Shown one piece after another: positions 12,128 through 24,632 of a stretch of DNA of 64,000 nt; position 1 is the first letter of the stretch; every line of letters starts with the position of its first letter. The notes below the pieces were generated by a model. It did no database searches, was not told the DNA's origin, and saw nothing but the letters and a program-made list of their open reading frames with translations. Origin of the DNA: Prunella strophiata (taxonomy: Eukaryota > Chordata > Aves > Passeriformes > Prunellidae); assembly GCA_036583965.1 (NCBI GenBank), contig JAZBQD010000015.1:65440330-65504329 (forward strand), given 5' to 3'. Position numbers and translations under genes: made by a program.

Positions 12128-15100
12128 CTGGAAAATGTATGGCATCATCAGATAAAACATTAAATGGAGGATTGTACTGGAATAGAGATAAAGCTAATGT
12201 GTAAAAGGGCAGTTTCTCTACTCTTTTCACTGATAAGAAGTGCCATTTCCCTTATGCTTCTCTGAATCTCAATTAGCTGCCTCAACTACCTAGAAGTTGA
12301 AGTCCATTGTGAAACATATTGGGTCTGACTGCCAGCATAGCAACATGTAGCTACATCCTTTTCACTTGTTTTGCATCTAGAAGATTCTCTTTTAAATGAA
12401 AGCTAGAAGGGTGCTATATAATTTTAATTGTATCAGATTTTGTTGTCTGGCTATGCAAAAGAAGAGCAGCTGTTTGAACTTCCTGGAAAACTCACAACAT
12501 GTGCTCTTTAAATGATACAACAAAGGCAGAATTCACATTTCATATTGGTGAGCAGAATTTTACTCAAAACATGAGCCTGAGTTCAGAATTTTCCTAAGTC
12601 TCTGGCAATTAATCTAGGTTCTAGAATTTTTAAAAGTGACTTTTTTTTTTCTTCTGTAGGGTCATATTTTAAAACGTTTTTCCTTTTGTAAAGTTGTGTT
12701 GGGAAAGAGCTGTAATTTGCAAGATGCCATGTGATGTTTTTCTCCACTGCCAAGTACTTAGGGGAAAAAAAAAAGTTCTTATTAGGCAGCTAGGTTAGAA
12801 TATTGAGCTGGTCCTGTAATGCTCCTTCAATGGCATATGGTTTTTGTTCCAGGATAAAATTAACCCTGCTGCTTTTTCGTGAGAGAGGAGGAATAATTAC
12901 CATGCTTTGCTCTTTCTCATCAGTATGCTGGCATGCTGCCCTGGCTTTTTAGTACCTGATTTACAGGCAACAGTAGCTTGGTTTTGTTTCCTGCTACCTT
13001 GTCCTTCAGCCACCAGTGTTTGCATGGTCATTTCACCTTGTGTGTTAATGGCCCTGCTTTCTAAATCCCAGCTATCTTACTTCCACTGTGCTGTTGTGTG
13101 CTGATACTATACCATTAATCATTTTCACTTCTTCCACTGCTTGGGTATTCATCAGATGTCCTGAAGTTTGCTTTATGTTGCTCTTTTCTCTGTGCTGTTT
13201 TCCCTGATTCCTCAAGGACCTTTATACAAATATTACCAGATTGCTATCAAACAAGTTGCAATTAAATGGTGAGCTTATGCTTTGACCAAGGGAAGTACAA
13301 ATGTATTATTTTCCCTTGTAGGACAACTTAAAACTCTTCTGTTTGCTTGTTTCTGTTTGTTTTTTATCAAGTGAAATTTTCTCACCTCTGTGCAGCATTT
13401 AATGGAGTTAAGGTGCAGTGATAGTTACTTTCTGTAGCTATCATTCCTAAGTGCAGAGGCATAAGATTTAATTGACTGATGCAGTGAAGTATTGTGGTGA
13501 GATATTTCACTAAAGAGAACAGTCCATACATTGGACCTCACACAAAATAGCTGGGTAGTCTACATTAGTCTAGACCTGGCAGGTTCATACTGGTGAAATC
13601 ACTATACAGTTTTTTCAAAAGGGATTTTGGGGTTCAGTGTGTTGCTCATACTCAGTGTGAGCTGAAAGATGCCAGACTTTTAAAAACTGCTTTGTGAGAA
13701 ATGAGTTGACAGCCTTTCTTATACATCTGTCATCTGGCTGGAATGTAAGCATCAGGATCTTTTCAACTGTCAGCCAGCCAGAGACCCCCTTTTCCTGCAC
13801 AGGAGAGATAGGAAACAGACATTGGCACCTCTTACTAGGATTTCAGCATTAGTGTTTGAAGGAAAGCTCAGTGGGTGTGAAGTTGATCTCTGCTATTCTG
13901 GCAAGGTTGTGCTGCCCTGGCACAGATGATCAGAAAAGTTTCTTTTTAGTTCATAATGAGGACTGCAAAACACTTTTGCTTGAGGAAACTGCTGCTTGTG
14001 GTGACCCTGCCCAGAGTGAGCTACTTCTGGTTGTAAAATTATTATTTATTGAGTTTGGTGCTTTTGGGGAAGGATTGAAAATTGCAGTAGGATGTGGGGT
14101 GTAAAACCACAGTGGAGCCCACAGCATAACAGTGGAGACAGCACCTCGGTGCTAACTTTCAGGACACACAGTTCCCATTTGTCTCAAGGTAGCCTGAACA
14201 AGTCCAGCTGTTCTGCTGCAAGGATTCTGGCAGGCCATGATGTCTGGTGCTAGCCCAGAGCTCCTCATTGCGTTGTCATGCTTCAGGCTGAAACTTGTTC
14301 CTTTGTTCCTCTTGGTCCCTCCAGCCTTCCCAAAACATCCAGAATACCAATGCATTTAAAATATTGCAAGCACATAAATATTTTAACAGATTACTAGGAG
14401 GTACTGGTCTGGCATGCTATACTGTAAGAATGCCAAAGCAAATGTTGAGAGAGACTTTTTTCTTTTAACAAGGTCTGAGAATGCTGTCTGTCTTCAGTTT
14501 GGGTCTTTTAGTTGGGTGTTTTGTTTTTTTTTTTTGGCATGTTTTTAGTAAGCTTTCACCACAAGAATTCTGATGGAGTTCTTCTGACTTATGGTGTGCT
14601 GCAAAAGTACATCAAATGGCTCTGTTCCAGGGAAAAAATATACCCAACCCAAATCATAACAGATAGACTTGTTTTATGTCTGTAGGTCCTTGATGAAGCA
14701 TAGATCTGATTCAGACCTCTGTTCAGCACTGCTTTTCACAATGCCCCTTTCCTGAGATTTAGCCAAACCACATTCCCTCACACAAGATGCTGTTACAAGT
14801 CAGGTGGTGATCATGATCTATCACACAACTGACTGTGGTGCCCAAAATAGAAATTATGTGGTGACCTATCACCTGAAGATGTCATATTTCTTCTTAATGG
14901 GTTGTCCTCTGCTGTTATGCTTGAGATGTCTGTCCACAGTCTGGCTCTTAAAATTCATGACCAGCACCATCAACCTGTACTGTTCATACTCACAGTGACT
15001 AATTCTGTCTGCCTGTGACATCTTTATCCTATATAAGACAAGGGGAGAAGTATTTTGGCTCACCAAGTCAATGGAGTACCCTGGAAATCACCTGCATCAT

Positions 15101-15283
15101 TATAGTTAATGAATATCACTCACTGCTGTTTCCTGAGCTGAACCAGCAGTTTCCTTGTCTGTGTCTGGTTCTCCCCTTAGTGTGAACACCTCTGTTTATA
15201 AGTTTGTATTTACTCAGTTTGCACATTCCTTTCTTTGGAGCCTCTGTGTCTTGGCCTTGTTTGTTCAGGGAAGTGGCTAATTT

Positions 15284-15318
15284 AAAAAAAAAAAAAAATT
15301 TTTTTTTTTTTTTTTTTT
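15284..15318. repeat. A15-T20 homopolymer junction
   Basis: Fifteen A residues (15284-15298) are followed directly by twenty T residues (15299-15318). The tract is a near-perfect palindrome with no spacer. It is likely length-variable and hard to sequence. I see no retroposed body on either side that would explain it. Confidence 0.9.
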
Positions 15319-18300
15319 ACTTTCTTTCATGTATTTTGCTTCAGGATGTGATTTGTGGCCTGAAGTTCAACAGGTGGGAGCTTGCTGCTTGCATTTGTTG
15401 CTGAGCAGGGAGGGTAGGGACCCAGAGGAGCTTTGTTGCTCCAGTGAGACAGAAGAGATGCAGGAAAGTTAATACACCCTGGCTGCTCTGAATGTGTGCA
15501 AGGGACAATAACTGTGTGTCAGACTGGTGCACCTGGTTCACACATGGTCACACTGTCAAGGCTGTAGGTGTGTGTTCCTCCTTGTTGAGGAAGCAGTGCT
15601 GTCCTGTGTGTGCCCAGAGTAAGCCACTGAAAGACAGAACACAACACACTCATAACCAGAACTAAGAGCTTTTGGTCTTCAGTTCTGCGACTATAAACTC
15701 TAGCCAGCATGGGTAAGAGCTCCTTCTTCTGTGGGTTTTCTGGTGCCTTAAACAGTACAAGTTTTCATTGCACTGATTCCTTTATTTGTGGGGCTTACAG
15801 GATATTTCTCCATTGTTAGGGTGATTTTTTAATCATGGAACCTCAGAGACCTTTACAGTGCTGAAATTATTGGTTTATGTTGTAAATTTAGTCGTAGAGA
15901 AAAGAGTAAGAACAGGAGCAAGGATCTTAGAAGAAAAGATACACATAGGCAAATATTAGCTCAGCCTCATTTCCATAGCAAGACAGGTTAAGTGAAGGAA
16001 AAAATAGCAGCTATTGCTTTTTTCCCCCCACTGGGTCTGTATAACTGTTTGAAAGGGCTGTTTAAGTATTTATGCACCTGTTTTTACACCTTGGAGATTC
16101 AGTACTGAGCCTCTGTGGCTTTGAGGAAGTTGGCAGGCAATACATCCATTGCTTGTGCTGAAGCTCTGGAAGGCTGTGATTGAATTAAGGGGTGGCCTCC
16201 AGTGAGGGACTCCTTTCCTACTTATCAGCAAATGAAAGCATGTGCACTGCAGCTGAGAGAGCTTTAAGTAGTGCCTTCAGAGCCATTCATCTCTTCATGC
16301 CCAGAGCTGAACCTGAACAGCAAACTGCAACTGTGGCAGCAGAGCAGGAAGGCTCGTGCCAGCTCTGAAACATTGGTTCAACAGTCACTCACAGCTGTGA
16401 GAAAAAGGCTGGACTTAGATGCATTGCCAAGAAATCCTGGGGATGGGAATGCCTTACCTAGAAGATATAGTTATCACTTCCCAAAGTTTATTTTGTTTCC
16501 AACTGAGTCTTTTCTCCTCTACCCAAAATACATTTTTACTTATTCCCTTGTAATTGAAGGACTATTGCAAGTAAAGACTCTTAATGAAAGTAGTTAAGTC
16601 TCTCCAGATGTCTGCATGAGACTCAAACCTTGACTGCTCAAATAATAAGAGGAGCCCCCAGATATCTGAAATTGGCCCCTCATGATCTTGACAGTCTTTG
16701 GCTAAAAGACTTTAAGCTATTCTTTGTAAGTTCAGCATACCAAGGAATTTGAGAATAAATGTTTTAAAAGTCAGTGTCTTACGGTACTGAGAATCAAATA
16801 GATCCCACCCAGCTTTTCCTTTTAGAACTTTCTTTTTAAAGAAGCCTATAAGTTAGAATCCCAGATTTGTTTCTGCATGGTGCAGTTCTATGGTGGAAGC
16901 CTTGCTGCAATTCAGGAGCAGCTCCTCTCCAGTGTTTTCCATGGCATGCTTTCTTAATGCTTAGAGGAAGCTTTAGGAAGGGAGAAATGGCTTTCAGAGA
17001 AACTATGAGAAGGGGGGTGATTAACTTATCTTCACAAAATATGACAACAGTGAGAGAAATTACTGCACCTACTCCTTTTGAAGGAACAGAGGACCATTGG
17101 CCCATTGCTTCCTCTATGGCTCTGCTGTGCCTGGATAAACTCTGGAGCAAACCAGGAGAGCAGAACATGGTAATTCCAAATGGGGAAGTGCATTTTGGGT
17201 TTGCAAGATGCAGAGGGGAATCTGTTGCCTGGAATGGTTTTCAGGGACTTCAGTAGAAACACTTGGAGCTCAGGCTTGCTGCCTGTGCTCTTCTAAGCCA
17301 ATCCATCAGTAGTTTATTTGCAGTTCTACCTGTGTAGTGGCACTGGGCTTGTTTGCATAAGGTTTTTTCTTGCAATGTTTCTCTGTTGCAGTGCAGCATT
17401 CAAGCATTTCCCTGACAAACATTGTAGCAAAGTCTTTGGAGACAACCAAAATGATATGGGGTATTCATCATCTTTAACCTGTATTGTTCTGTGGCACACA
17501 GAGTACCAACAGGTTCCATTAGAGATGCTGCTCTGACAATGTTTTTTTTAATAGTTGCAGAATGATCCCTGCTGCCCCCACAATGCCAAGCCAGCTGTCT
17601 GTGAGTGTCCTAGGGCCGTTACTTCACCAGCAACTTTTAATTTAAAATCCAAATATTGGCATAAGTTCACTGAAGGGTAAAGCAATGAGTGTAGGGACTG
17701 CTACAAAGCAGCAAGGTTTTTCCAGGGAGATCCTGAAGACCAATTCCTTGGCCAATTTGTTGTTGCAGCCTGAGGATGAGCATCCTGCTATTCTCACAGA
17801 GAGACAGAAGAGCAGACTGGAGAGAGATTAGCATTGTGTGTCAAATATTCTGTTTGTGGACTGTAACCTGGGATTTTTAAGTAGTTGTATGCCAGTTATG
17901 GTATAGATGAACATGTTATGAGAAAGTGGAGACAAATGTTTACTCTAATGTGGTGCCCAGATTTAATAAATCCTGACAGACAGACATGCTACAGGAAGCT
18001 CTGAAACTGCATACCAAAAGATCTGTGATTACTGAATTACTTCAGAGAATTTTTTCAACATGAATCCCACCTCAATGCACCTTCTTCAGTGTCCCCACAG
18101 GGATAAACTCAAAAGCAAGCAGCACTTAGAAAGCTTTTCAGTTGAGAATTGCTTTTTTTGAGACACATTTTTATGTGGAGGACCTATAGCATTTCAATGC
18201 AGTAAAATGCCAAGTTAATGAAAGTGTGAAGAAAAGAAATCTGTTGTGGTTTAAAAAGCTGGGCTATATTTTCTTTAAATGCCCTACAATCCAGAAAATT

Positions 18301-21300
18301 AGTTCTGCTTTGGAATACATCTTCCTGGCCATAATGAAATTTGGGATGGACTTTTAAGACATTCAGTTTAATTTCCCTTAGCTTTTCAGATGCCTGTTGT
18401 ACAAAGCCTGTTGCAACTCATGTCTTAGAAGAGCTACATGGTTTTCTTCAGCCATGGAAGTGGGTTACAGGTCCCTCTAACAAATTCTTTATTTCTCATG
18501 GTATAGAAAGTCTTTGGAGAGGGAGGGGTAAGTGGCCTGTTCTGTTCACACCAAAGGTTGTTCATTTGATCCAGCTGTGAATGGCACCAGAACTGTTGGG
18601 ATGATGTGTTTTTCTGGCAGAAATTGAGCCAGCTGAGAACAATCAGCCTTCTGGTTGGTTGTAAATTGCACCCCATGAACTGACACCAGGTTTTTCACTT
18701 GTGTTGTGAAAAGGTAGAGATTTTGTCTCCCTGGGAAGTTATCTGTCTTAATTGGGAACTAACTCCAATTGCTAATTTTTCTTTGAAATGTTTATTTAAG
18801 TACACTTATAGGCTTGGAGGACTCTGAGTTTTGACACAGTGTAAAAGCAGAGGACTTTTTTGGTTTTGTTGTTTTGATGAGATTGGTCTTCCTGCTGTCA
18901 CTGCACTTACCTCTCTATAGTAGTAATTAAATATTTGTGTGGTTGGAACAGGGAATGATGTTCCTATGCTGTGGAACTTTGTGCAGGCTGACCTGAGTAA
19001 CTGGCACTGAAGTAAACAGCAAGTGGTTGTGGGACAGTGCCTAAGCAGTTGATATTCCACCTGATACCTGCCCAGTTTGGGGAGTTTTAGGGTTGTGTTA
19101 CATGGACATATCTTTTGACCCCTGCAATTCTCCTAGAAGCTTCACAAGAGGCAACAGCAAGATGTAGGATACCCTATGTTTTGGAAATATGATGAAATGG
19201 GCAAACTTAAGTTAATTAAAATAACTATTTGGGGACCTTAAAGGTCAGAGCTCTGAACATCTCATCCTGATTGTTGAGAATGAAGAGACCAATTGGCTTG
19301 GTCCTTGTTACCAGTGCTTCCCCTGTGGCTGTGCTACACTTTGTTTTAGGTTATGAGTTGCCTCTAAGGATTTCACATGTGACAGTGACTCTATGCTCCA
19401 CATTGCCCAGATGCTTGTTGGAAAAGCCACTGTTATTGAGTGTTTCTACTGCCTGTCAGAACTGCAAGCATGAAATCCTCAAGGGAGGGTTCTTTGTGCC
19501 ACAGCTGTTGGCAGTCATGGTGTTCAGGAGCCTGCAGGTGGGGATGCTCACCCTGGTGCTCCTCATGTTTCAGTGCTGTGGGTTCACTAAGAGTCCTGAA
19601 ACAGCCCCAGCCAATTTGTGCTGCAGGTAGAGGGCTGAAGTTCAGCTCTTGCTGAGGTGTGTTCCCCACTGATTCCTGAGATTCATGCCTGGGTTTAAGC
19701 ACCTGGATCTTCACTGGTAATTACTTGATGTATATTTGTATAAAAAAATATGAAATCTTTGAACTACTTTCTATTCCTTCACTTCTGCCTCTTAAAAGCA
19801 GTTTAATGACATTTTGAGGAAAATGCAAGTTCAGAAATTGAACTGCTAGAGGTGAATTTTTTACTTTACTATTAAATACATTTGCTGGGATTATATCCTA
19901 ATCTCTGCTGAATAGCTTTGTTGTTCAGCCATTTCCCAGAGGAACATATTCCAGCTGAACATTCCCAGGGATGCAGGGGCCAGGCAAGTCCTGGTGGGCA
20001 TCAGCAGACCAGATGAGGATGTTTTGTGCTTCAAGCCTGGAAAAACCCTCCCATTCTCTTTTTCCAGGTTTCCTGGCTTGCTGCTTAAGCACAGTGCCTC
20101 TCTGTTCACTGTCTGTACGTGCCAATCAGTTCATGATACAGCTGCCTTGGTGCCTCCCCAGCCCAGTGCAGAGAGCAGTGTATCCCACAGCTCCACAATT
20201 CAATACAACATGGAAAAAGAGATAAAAAGAAGTTCTATGAAAATTCCAAACCGTGTTGCTTTCCCAAGCTACTGCAAGAACTGTTCCATTGTGCATAAAG
20301 CAATAAAAAAATGCTGCCCCAGCCTCCCTTTTGCTGGGCAACAGTAACTGACACTAGGCACAAATTTTACAGGATTCAGATTCCCTTTTGTGGCTTCTTG
20401 TCTGAATTACATGTTTGAATGTCTGCTGACAGCTTTTTTCTTACCTGGTGGTGCAGGCAAAGAGTCACCTCTCATTTTTTTTCCCATGGTGCTCAACTTT
20501 CCATCACTTGTTCAAGTATTGGCCTCCCCCTCACTCCCCCTCCCTCCAACCCCAACTCTTTTAAGCTCTGTGGTCTCCAAGCCTGACACCTGAGCCTTTG
20601 TTCTGCTTCTGTGGAAATATGATTCTTTCAGCTTCCTCCAGATAAGTTAGGGAAAAACAGCTTTATCAAGGATATTGCTTCCTCTTCATTCTCCCTAGGC
20701 AGCATTGGTTCAGGTAGTGATAATCTTTAATAATCAGCCTGTTTTGAGACAGATCTTCCTATACACTTCCTCCTCTCTTCAAAATATGTTGAGTAGCACA
20801 CAGAATACAGTGAAAGGTTTAAGAGACTGTTTATAAAATCAAATTGAAATTCATGTATCGTACAAAGATTCCCCAAACAGTCTTTCACCCACACTAATTA
20901 TGGGAAAAAAAAGGGGTGTATTTATACACACAGTGTTTCTCCATAAATAAAATGTTTCCCTCATAATAAGCTGTTAATTAAAGTTGGTTAGACTACCAGG
21001 TATTACTACTTCTGATAAAGTTAATATTAAAAAAAATAAATTGTCATTTGCATTTGACTAATCTCGAGACAGATTTAAATGGATTATTTTAATTTCATGT
21101 AATTGTCACACTGAGGTATTCCCTAGAGCTATAAAATTGTCTGTGAAAAAAAAATATATTCTTATTGTCAATAGTTAGAAAAAATTAAAATCCTGTATGC
21201 TTGTTATGTCTTTTAGCTCAACACTAAATCTTAGAGAAATAAAACCCCAGGAGAGCTGAATTCATAATTTGGAATGTTATGCAAATGGAACAACCACAGT

Positions 21301-24048
21301 TAAAAGTGGAAGAAACACTTAATTCTAGAACAATGGAAACTCATTATAAATATGACCAATTGTATTTCTAGTAGAATTTGTAGAAAAATAAGTAGGCACA
21401 GTGAATCAAAGCAATGCTTAGAGTAATTAATGGTGCTAACTAGGAAGATATTTTGATAAGAAGTGCTTTCACAGGCTCAAGGTTCTGAGAAAGGCTGGAG
21501 CAGTCTTTCAGACACAGCTTATGACTGCAATATGCAAATAGCCTTGTGCCAATAGCAGAAGTGAAACTGCTGAGAGAATAAGGGGGATATTTCATGTACC
21601 TCCTCCAGGTGAGCTCTCACAGAGCAGAAAGGGCAGCTGGCTGAAGAGATGTGCCCTCTGATGTCTGTGTTAGATTCAATTCATTATGTTCTGCATGTAA
21701 TCCAAAATGCAGTTGTGAGGGAGATTAATACCCTGAGCTGGGCATTTTTCTATGCAAGGAAGACTTCATTTCATAAGGGGATGAACAGAGCAGAATGGGA
21801 AAGCCTCCTCTTGCAGTTGTTCAGGATATTCAAGTGCTAATGGGAGATTTATGCACAATTCACAGGACTGCAGACAAAGGTGCATGGCATTGCTAGCAGT
21901 GGGATCTACTCAATGAATAAAAGAAGTGGTAGAAATACTTTCTCTGAATGCATTCTAGAGCTAGATTCAGACTAAAAACTGGTGGCAATAATACAGGGAA
22001 CATTCATGACTGTGGAGGGAAGACCGAGGGAGAAAACTGGACCAGAAGTACCCTTGATTTTTTCTAGAATCTGTATTTTTTTTTGGAAAATAAAGTGACT
22101 TTGTAAAAATGGCCACAGAGACTTATAGATCAATGGAAAACTAATTCCTGAGGGAGTAGAAAAGAATCAGTAGTACAGTTTTTTTTCCTGCTTGAAGTAC
22201 TGATTTTAATAGCAACTTGTTTGATTAGTATGTTGCCATTGTATGTTTCTGATACTAGTCCAAAACAAGAATGTGTTTTGTGTTTTCAAGGGTTTGCTGA
22301 CTAAGGCTGAAATTGGAACCACCTGGGACAAGTATATTATTAAGGAATGCAATGGAAATTGGAAGAATATATTTGAAAACTGTGCACATCCCTGTGTCAC
22401 TCACTGAATATAAACATTGCTCTTCCTCCTCCAATTTTGCCCTCTGCCTCTTCTCAGCACCCTTAGGCCTCACCCTTCATGTCATGCTCTTCAGCTCCTT
22501 CACCACTCTGGACCTGGGGAGCTTTCCTGGCTGTTCCCTGGAGCCTGGCTTGTGCTCCTTTGTTCCTTCTGTTCGCTAGAATGACTGCCCTGGGGGAACC
22601 CATGGGAATCATTTCTCCCCTTTGTGCTGCCTCAAAATCACCTGCAGCACTTCTGGCACCTTAAGCTTGGGAAATGTTAGGATGGTAAGGGTGAAGTTTT
22701 GTAGGTTCTTTGTTTTATTTCTTTAATACAACTCTTCAAAATGCTAATAGCAGGTAATATTTTTCATGGCAAGCTTAGTCTTCATAAAGCTCAGCCAAAA
22801 ATATTTAAATTCTAAAGTGTTGTTGCCTGTGGGGTCACAGTGAAGAAGTTAATTCCTAGTCAGTTTGGTACGTGCAACTGTGGGGTTAGACCTTGCAGAT
22901 GGAGTAGATTATTCTTCCGTTGCTTTTTGGTTACTTTAAAATAGGCATTGTGAAGAAACTCTTAGCTGGCATTTTTATTGCTTCTGAAGAGGTTTACTCT
23001 TGCTTTGTGTTGGGGTTTAGCTTGCACTTTGCATACAAACTGAGGTGGCTTAGCACAGCAGACTTCATTCATCATGGCACATCATAATTGAGAAGCCATG
23101 AGAAGGGTTTTTTTTTTAAGTTATGTTACAGGTGCCCTATAGGTTATGAAAAATAATTTTGGTCTGTTTTTGAACTTGTTTGCTTGAGGTTTTATCACAA
23201 GTACCTACATAGACATCAGTGTATCTACATCATGCTTAAATTAACATGAGGTGAAGAATAAGCAGACTTTTACAGAAAGCTATAGTGAATACTGGCCTTT
23301 TCTTTGAGACAACTTCATGAGACATGTTGCACCCATTTTGTACTATTTTAAGGTGGCAGTGAGTACTAAAATGTTATTTTTTGTAAATAGGCTTCACACT
23401 CAAAGCTGGGAGCTTCAGTGGCTCCCTGAGAGCAGCTGGGCTGGCTGCCCTCTGAGCATAAGTTCAAGATAATGCCAGCTGCAGATCTTCAGGACTGGTC
23501 AGGCTCTGATCTTTTTGCTCATTCATCTGTGTTCTGTTCCATGGCTTTGAAATTCCTTATCAGGAAGGAATTGGCATTACTGCAGTGGTTCAGTTAGTAG
23601 TATGGGGAGCTCTTTGCCTATGGCAACAAAATAGGTGAAATCTCACTTCTCCCTTCCCTCTTCTTTCCTCGTTGGTTAAGGGCAAGTCTAGGATTTGCTG
23701 GCATACATGCATATCCCACTCTTTTGAGTAAAGCTCTGGCAATGAGTAAGAGAATAAATTAAAGTTTGATGGGGAAAAAAAAAATGTAGGGAAACCAGTG
23801 TCTCTGAGCATGACAGCTCATGCTTATTCTCTCAAAATTAACCAGTGAGATTAAAACAGCTTCAGTCATCATGTTTTCTTTCCAAATTCTTTGTTTCAGC
23901 AGGAGGCTGTTTGTGCAGTGCAGAAGTGATGAAAAATCAGGGGTTAGAGTGGAAGCACCTTCCCAACCTTTACTTTGTGCCAGTGCTGCACAGTGGGGTG
24001 TCAGCCTGCTTCAGACCTTCAGTGCTTCCCTTCTTTGAAATGAGGGAT
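15319..24048. other. Unique non-coding DNA with some GC-richer patches
   Basis: No gene or transposon is recognisable. Around 16.3-17.3 kb and 19.3-20.4 kb the base composition is less AT-rich and several frames on both strands are open at once, so the open frames are not informative. A block with three octamer-type motifs lies at about 21.0-21.5 kb. T or A runs of about 10 bases occur near 14524, 21147 and 22077. Confidence 0.55.
21040..21540. promoter_or_regulatory. Possible enhancer-like block (clustered octamer and SOX-type motifs)
   Basis: The octamer ATTTGCAT is present at 21046-21053, and its reverse ATGCAAAT at 21279-21286 and 21532-21539. A SOX-type ACAATGG lies at 21330-21336, and TAATTA-type homeodomain cores are frequent. 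POU and SOX factors are known to act together on such sites. The block is AT-rich, non-repetitive and has no open frame of note. That it acts as an enhancer is inference; motif matches of 7-8 bases are common in AT-rich DNA. Confidence 0.2.
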
Positions 24049-24632
24049 TGTTGTGGTTTCACCCCAGGCAGCAGCCAAGCCCCACAAAGCTGCTCACTCA
24101 CTGCCCAACCAGCAGGATTGTGGAGAGAATTGGAAGGGTAAAAACAAAAGAGCTCCTGGGTTGAGATAATGACAAGTTTAACAGAGAGAGAAAAAGCTGA
24201 GCATTACAAGCAAAGCAAAAGAAGGAATTGATTCACTGCTCCCCTTGGGCAGGCAGGTGTTCAGCCAGCTCCAGGAGAGCAGGGCCCTCTCACATGTAAC
24301 AGTGACTTGGGAAGACAAACTCCATCACTCCAAATGTCCTTTCTTGCCCCTTCTTCCCACTGTATATCCTGAACATGATTTTGTGTGGTCTGGAATATCC
24401 CCCTGGTCAGTTGGGGTCACCTGTCCTGGCTGTGTCTCCTCCCAAGCACCCCCAGCCCTCTTGCTGGCACTGCAGTATGAAAAGCAGCAAAGGTTTTGGT
24501 TCTGCATGAGCCCTGCTCAGCAATAACAAAATCATCTCTGTATTATCAACCCTGTATTCAGCACAAATCCAAAACACAGCTCCATACCAGCTACTCTGAT
24601 GAAAATTAACTCTATCCCAGCCAAAACTAGCA
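24049..24632 (-). mobile_element. Solitary LTR of an avian endogenous retrovirus
   Basis: The sequence matches what I know of a widespread bird endogenous-retrovirus LTR. On the minus strand it begins TGCTAGTTTTGGCTGGGATA at 24632 and ends ...CCACAACA at 24049, so it has TG...CA termini. A TATA-like element lies on the minus strand near 24362. There is no internal retroviral region on either side, which fits a solo LTR left by recombination between two LTRs. I find no CG dinucleotide in its 584 bases, which fits long-term methylation decay. I see no clear target-site duplication: the flanks are AGGGAT and TTGTGG. I cannot assign the subfamily from sequence alone. Confidence 0.88.

Larger units (their letters stand above)
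8873..15283. other. Unique non-coding DNA with minor simple repeats
   Basis: No gene is recognisable. A T17 run lies at 9783-9799. A 16-base unit is repeated with one mismatch at 10747-10762 and 10769-10784 (GCCTGAGGGCAG core). Short T runs lie near 11889 and 12641. A short splice-bounded open segment on the minus strand at 12074-12127 is listed as a candidate exon. Open frames such as 13856-14104 (plus) have no recognised motif. Confidence 0.55.

Noticed and set aside
16836..17262. Three overlapping open frames on both strands (up to 129 codons)
   Set aside because: When several frames on both strands are open together, the cause is a local lack of stop words in less AT-rich DNA. None shows a known motif.
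19271..20347. Dense overlapping open frames, including a 117-codon plus frame after a good acceptor near 20067
   Set aside because: Up to five frames are open over the same bases, the stop is not followed by a poly(A) signal, and no protein family is recognised.
22400..22660. C/T-rich stretch that at first looked like a reversed CR1
   Set aside because: The conserved CR1 landmarks are missing and the order of words does not fit.
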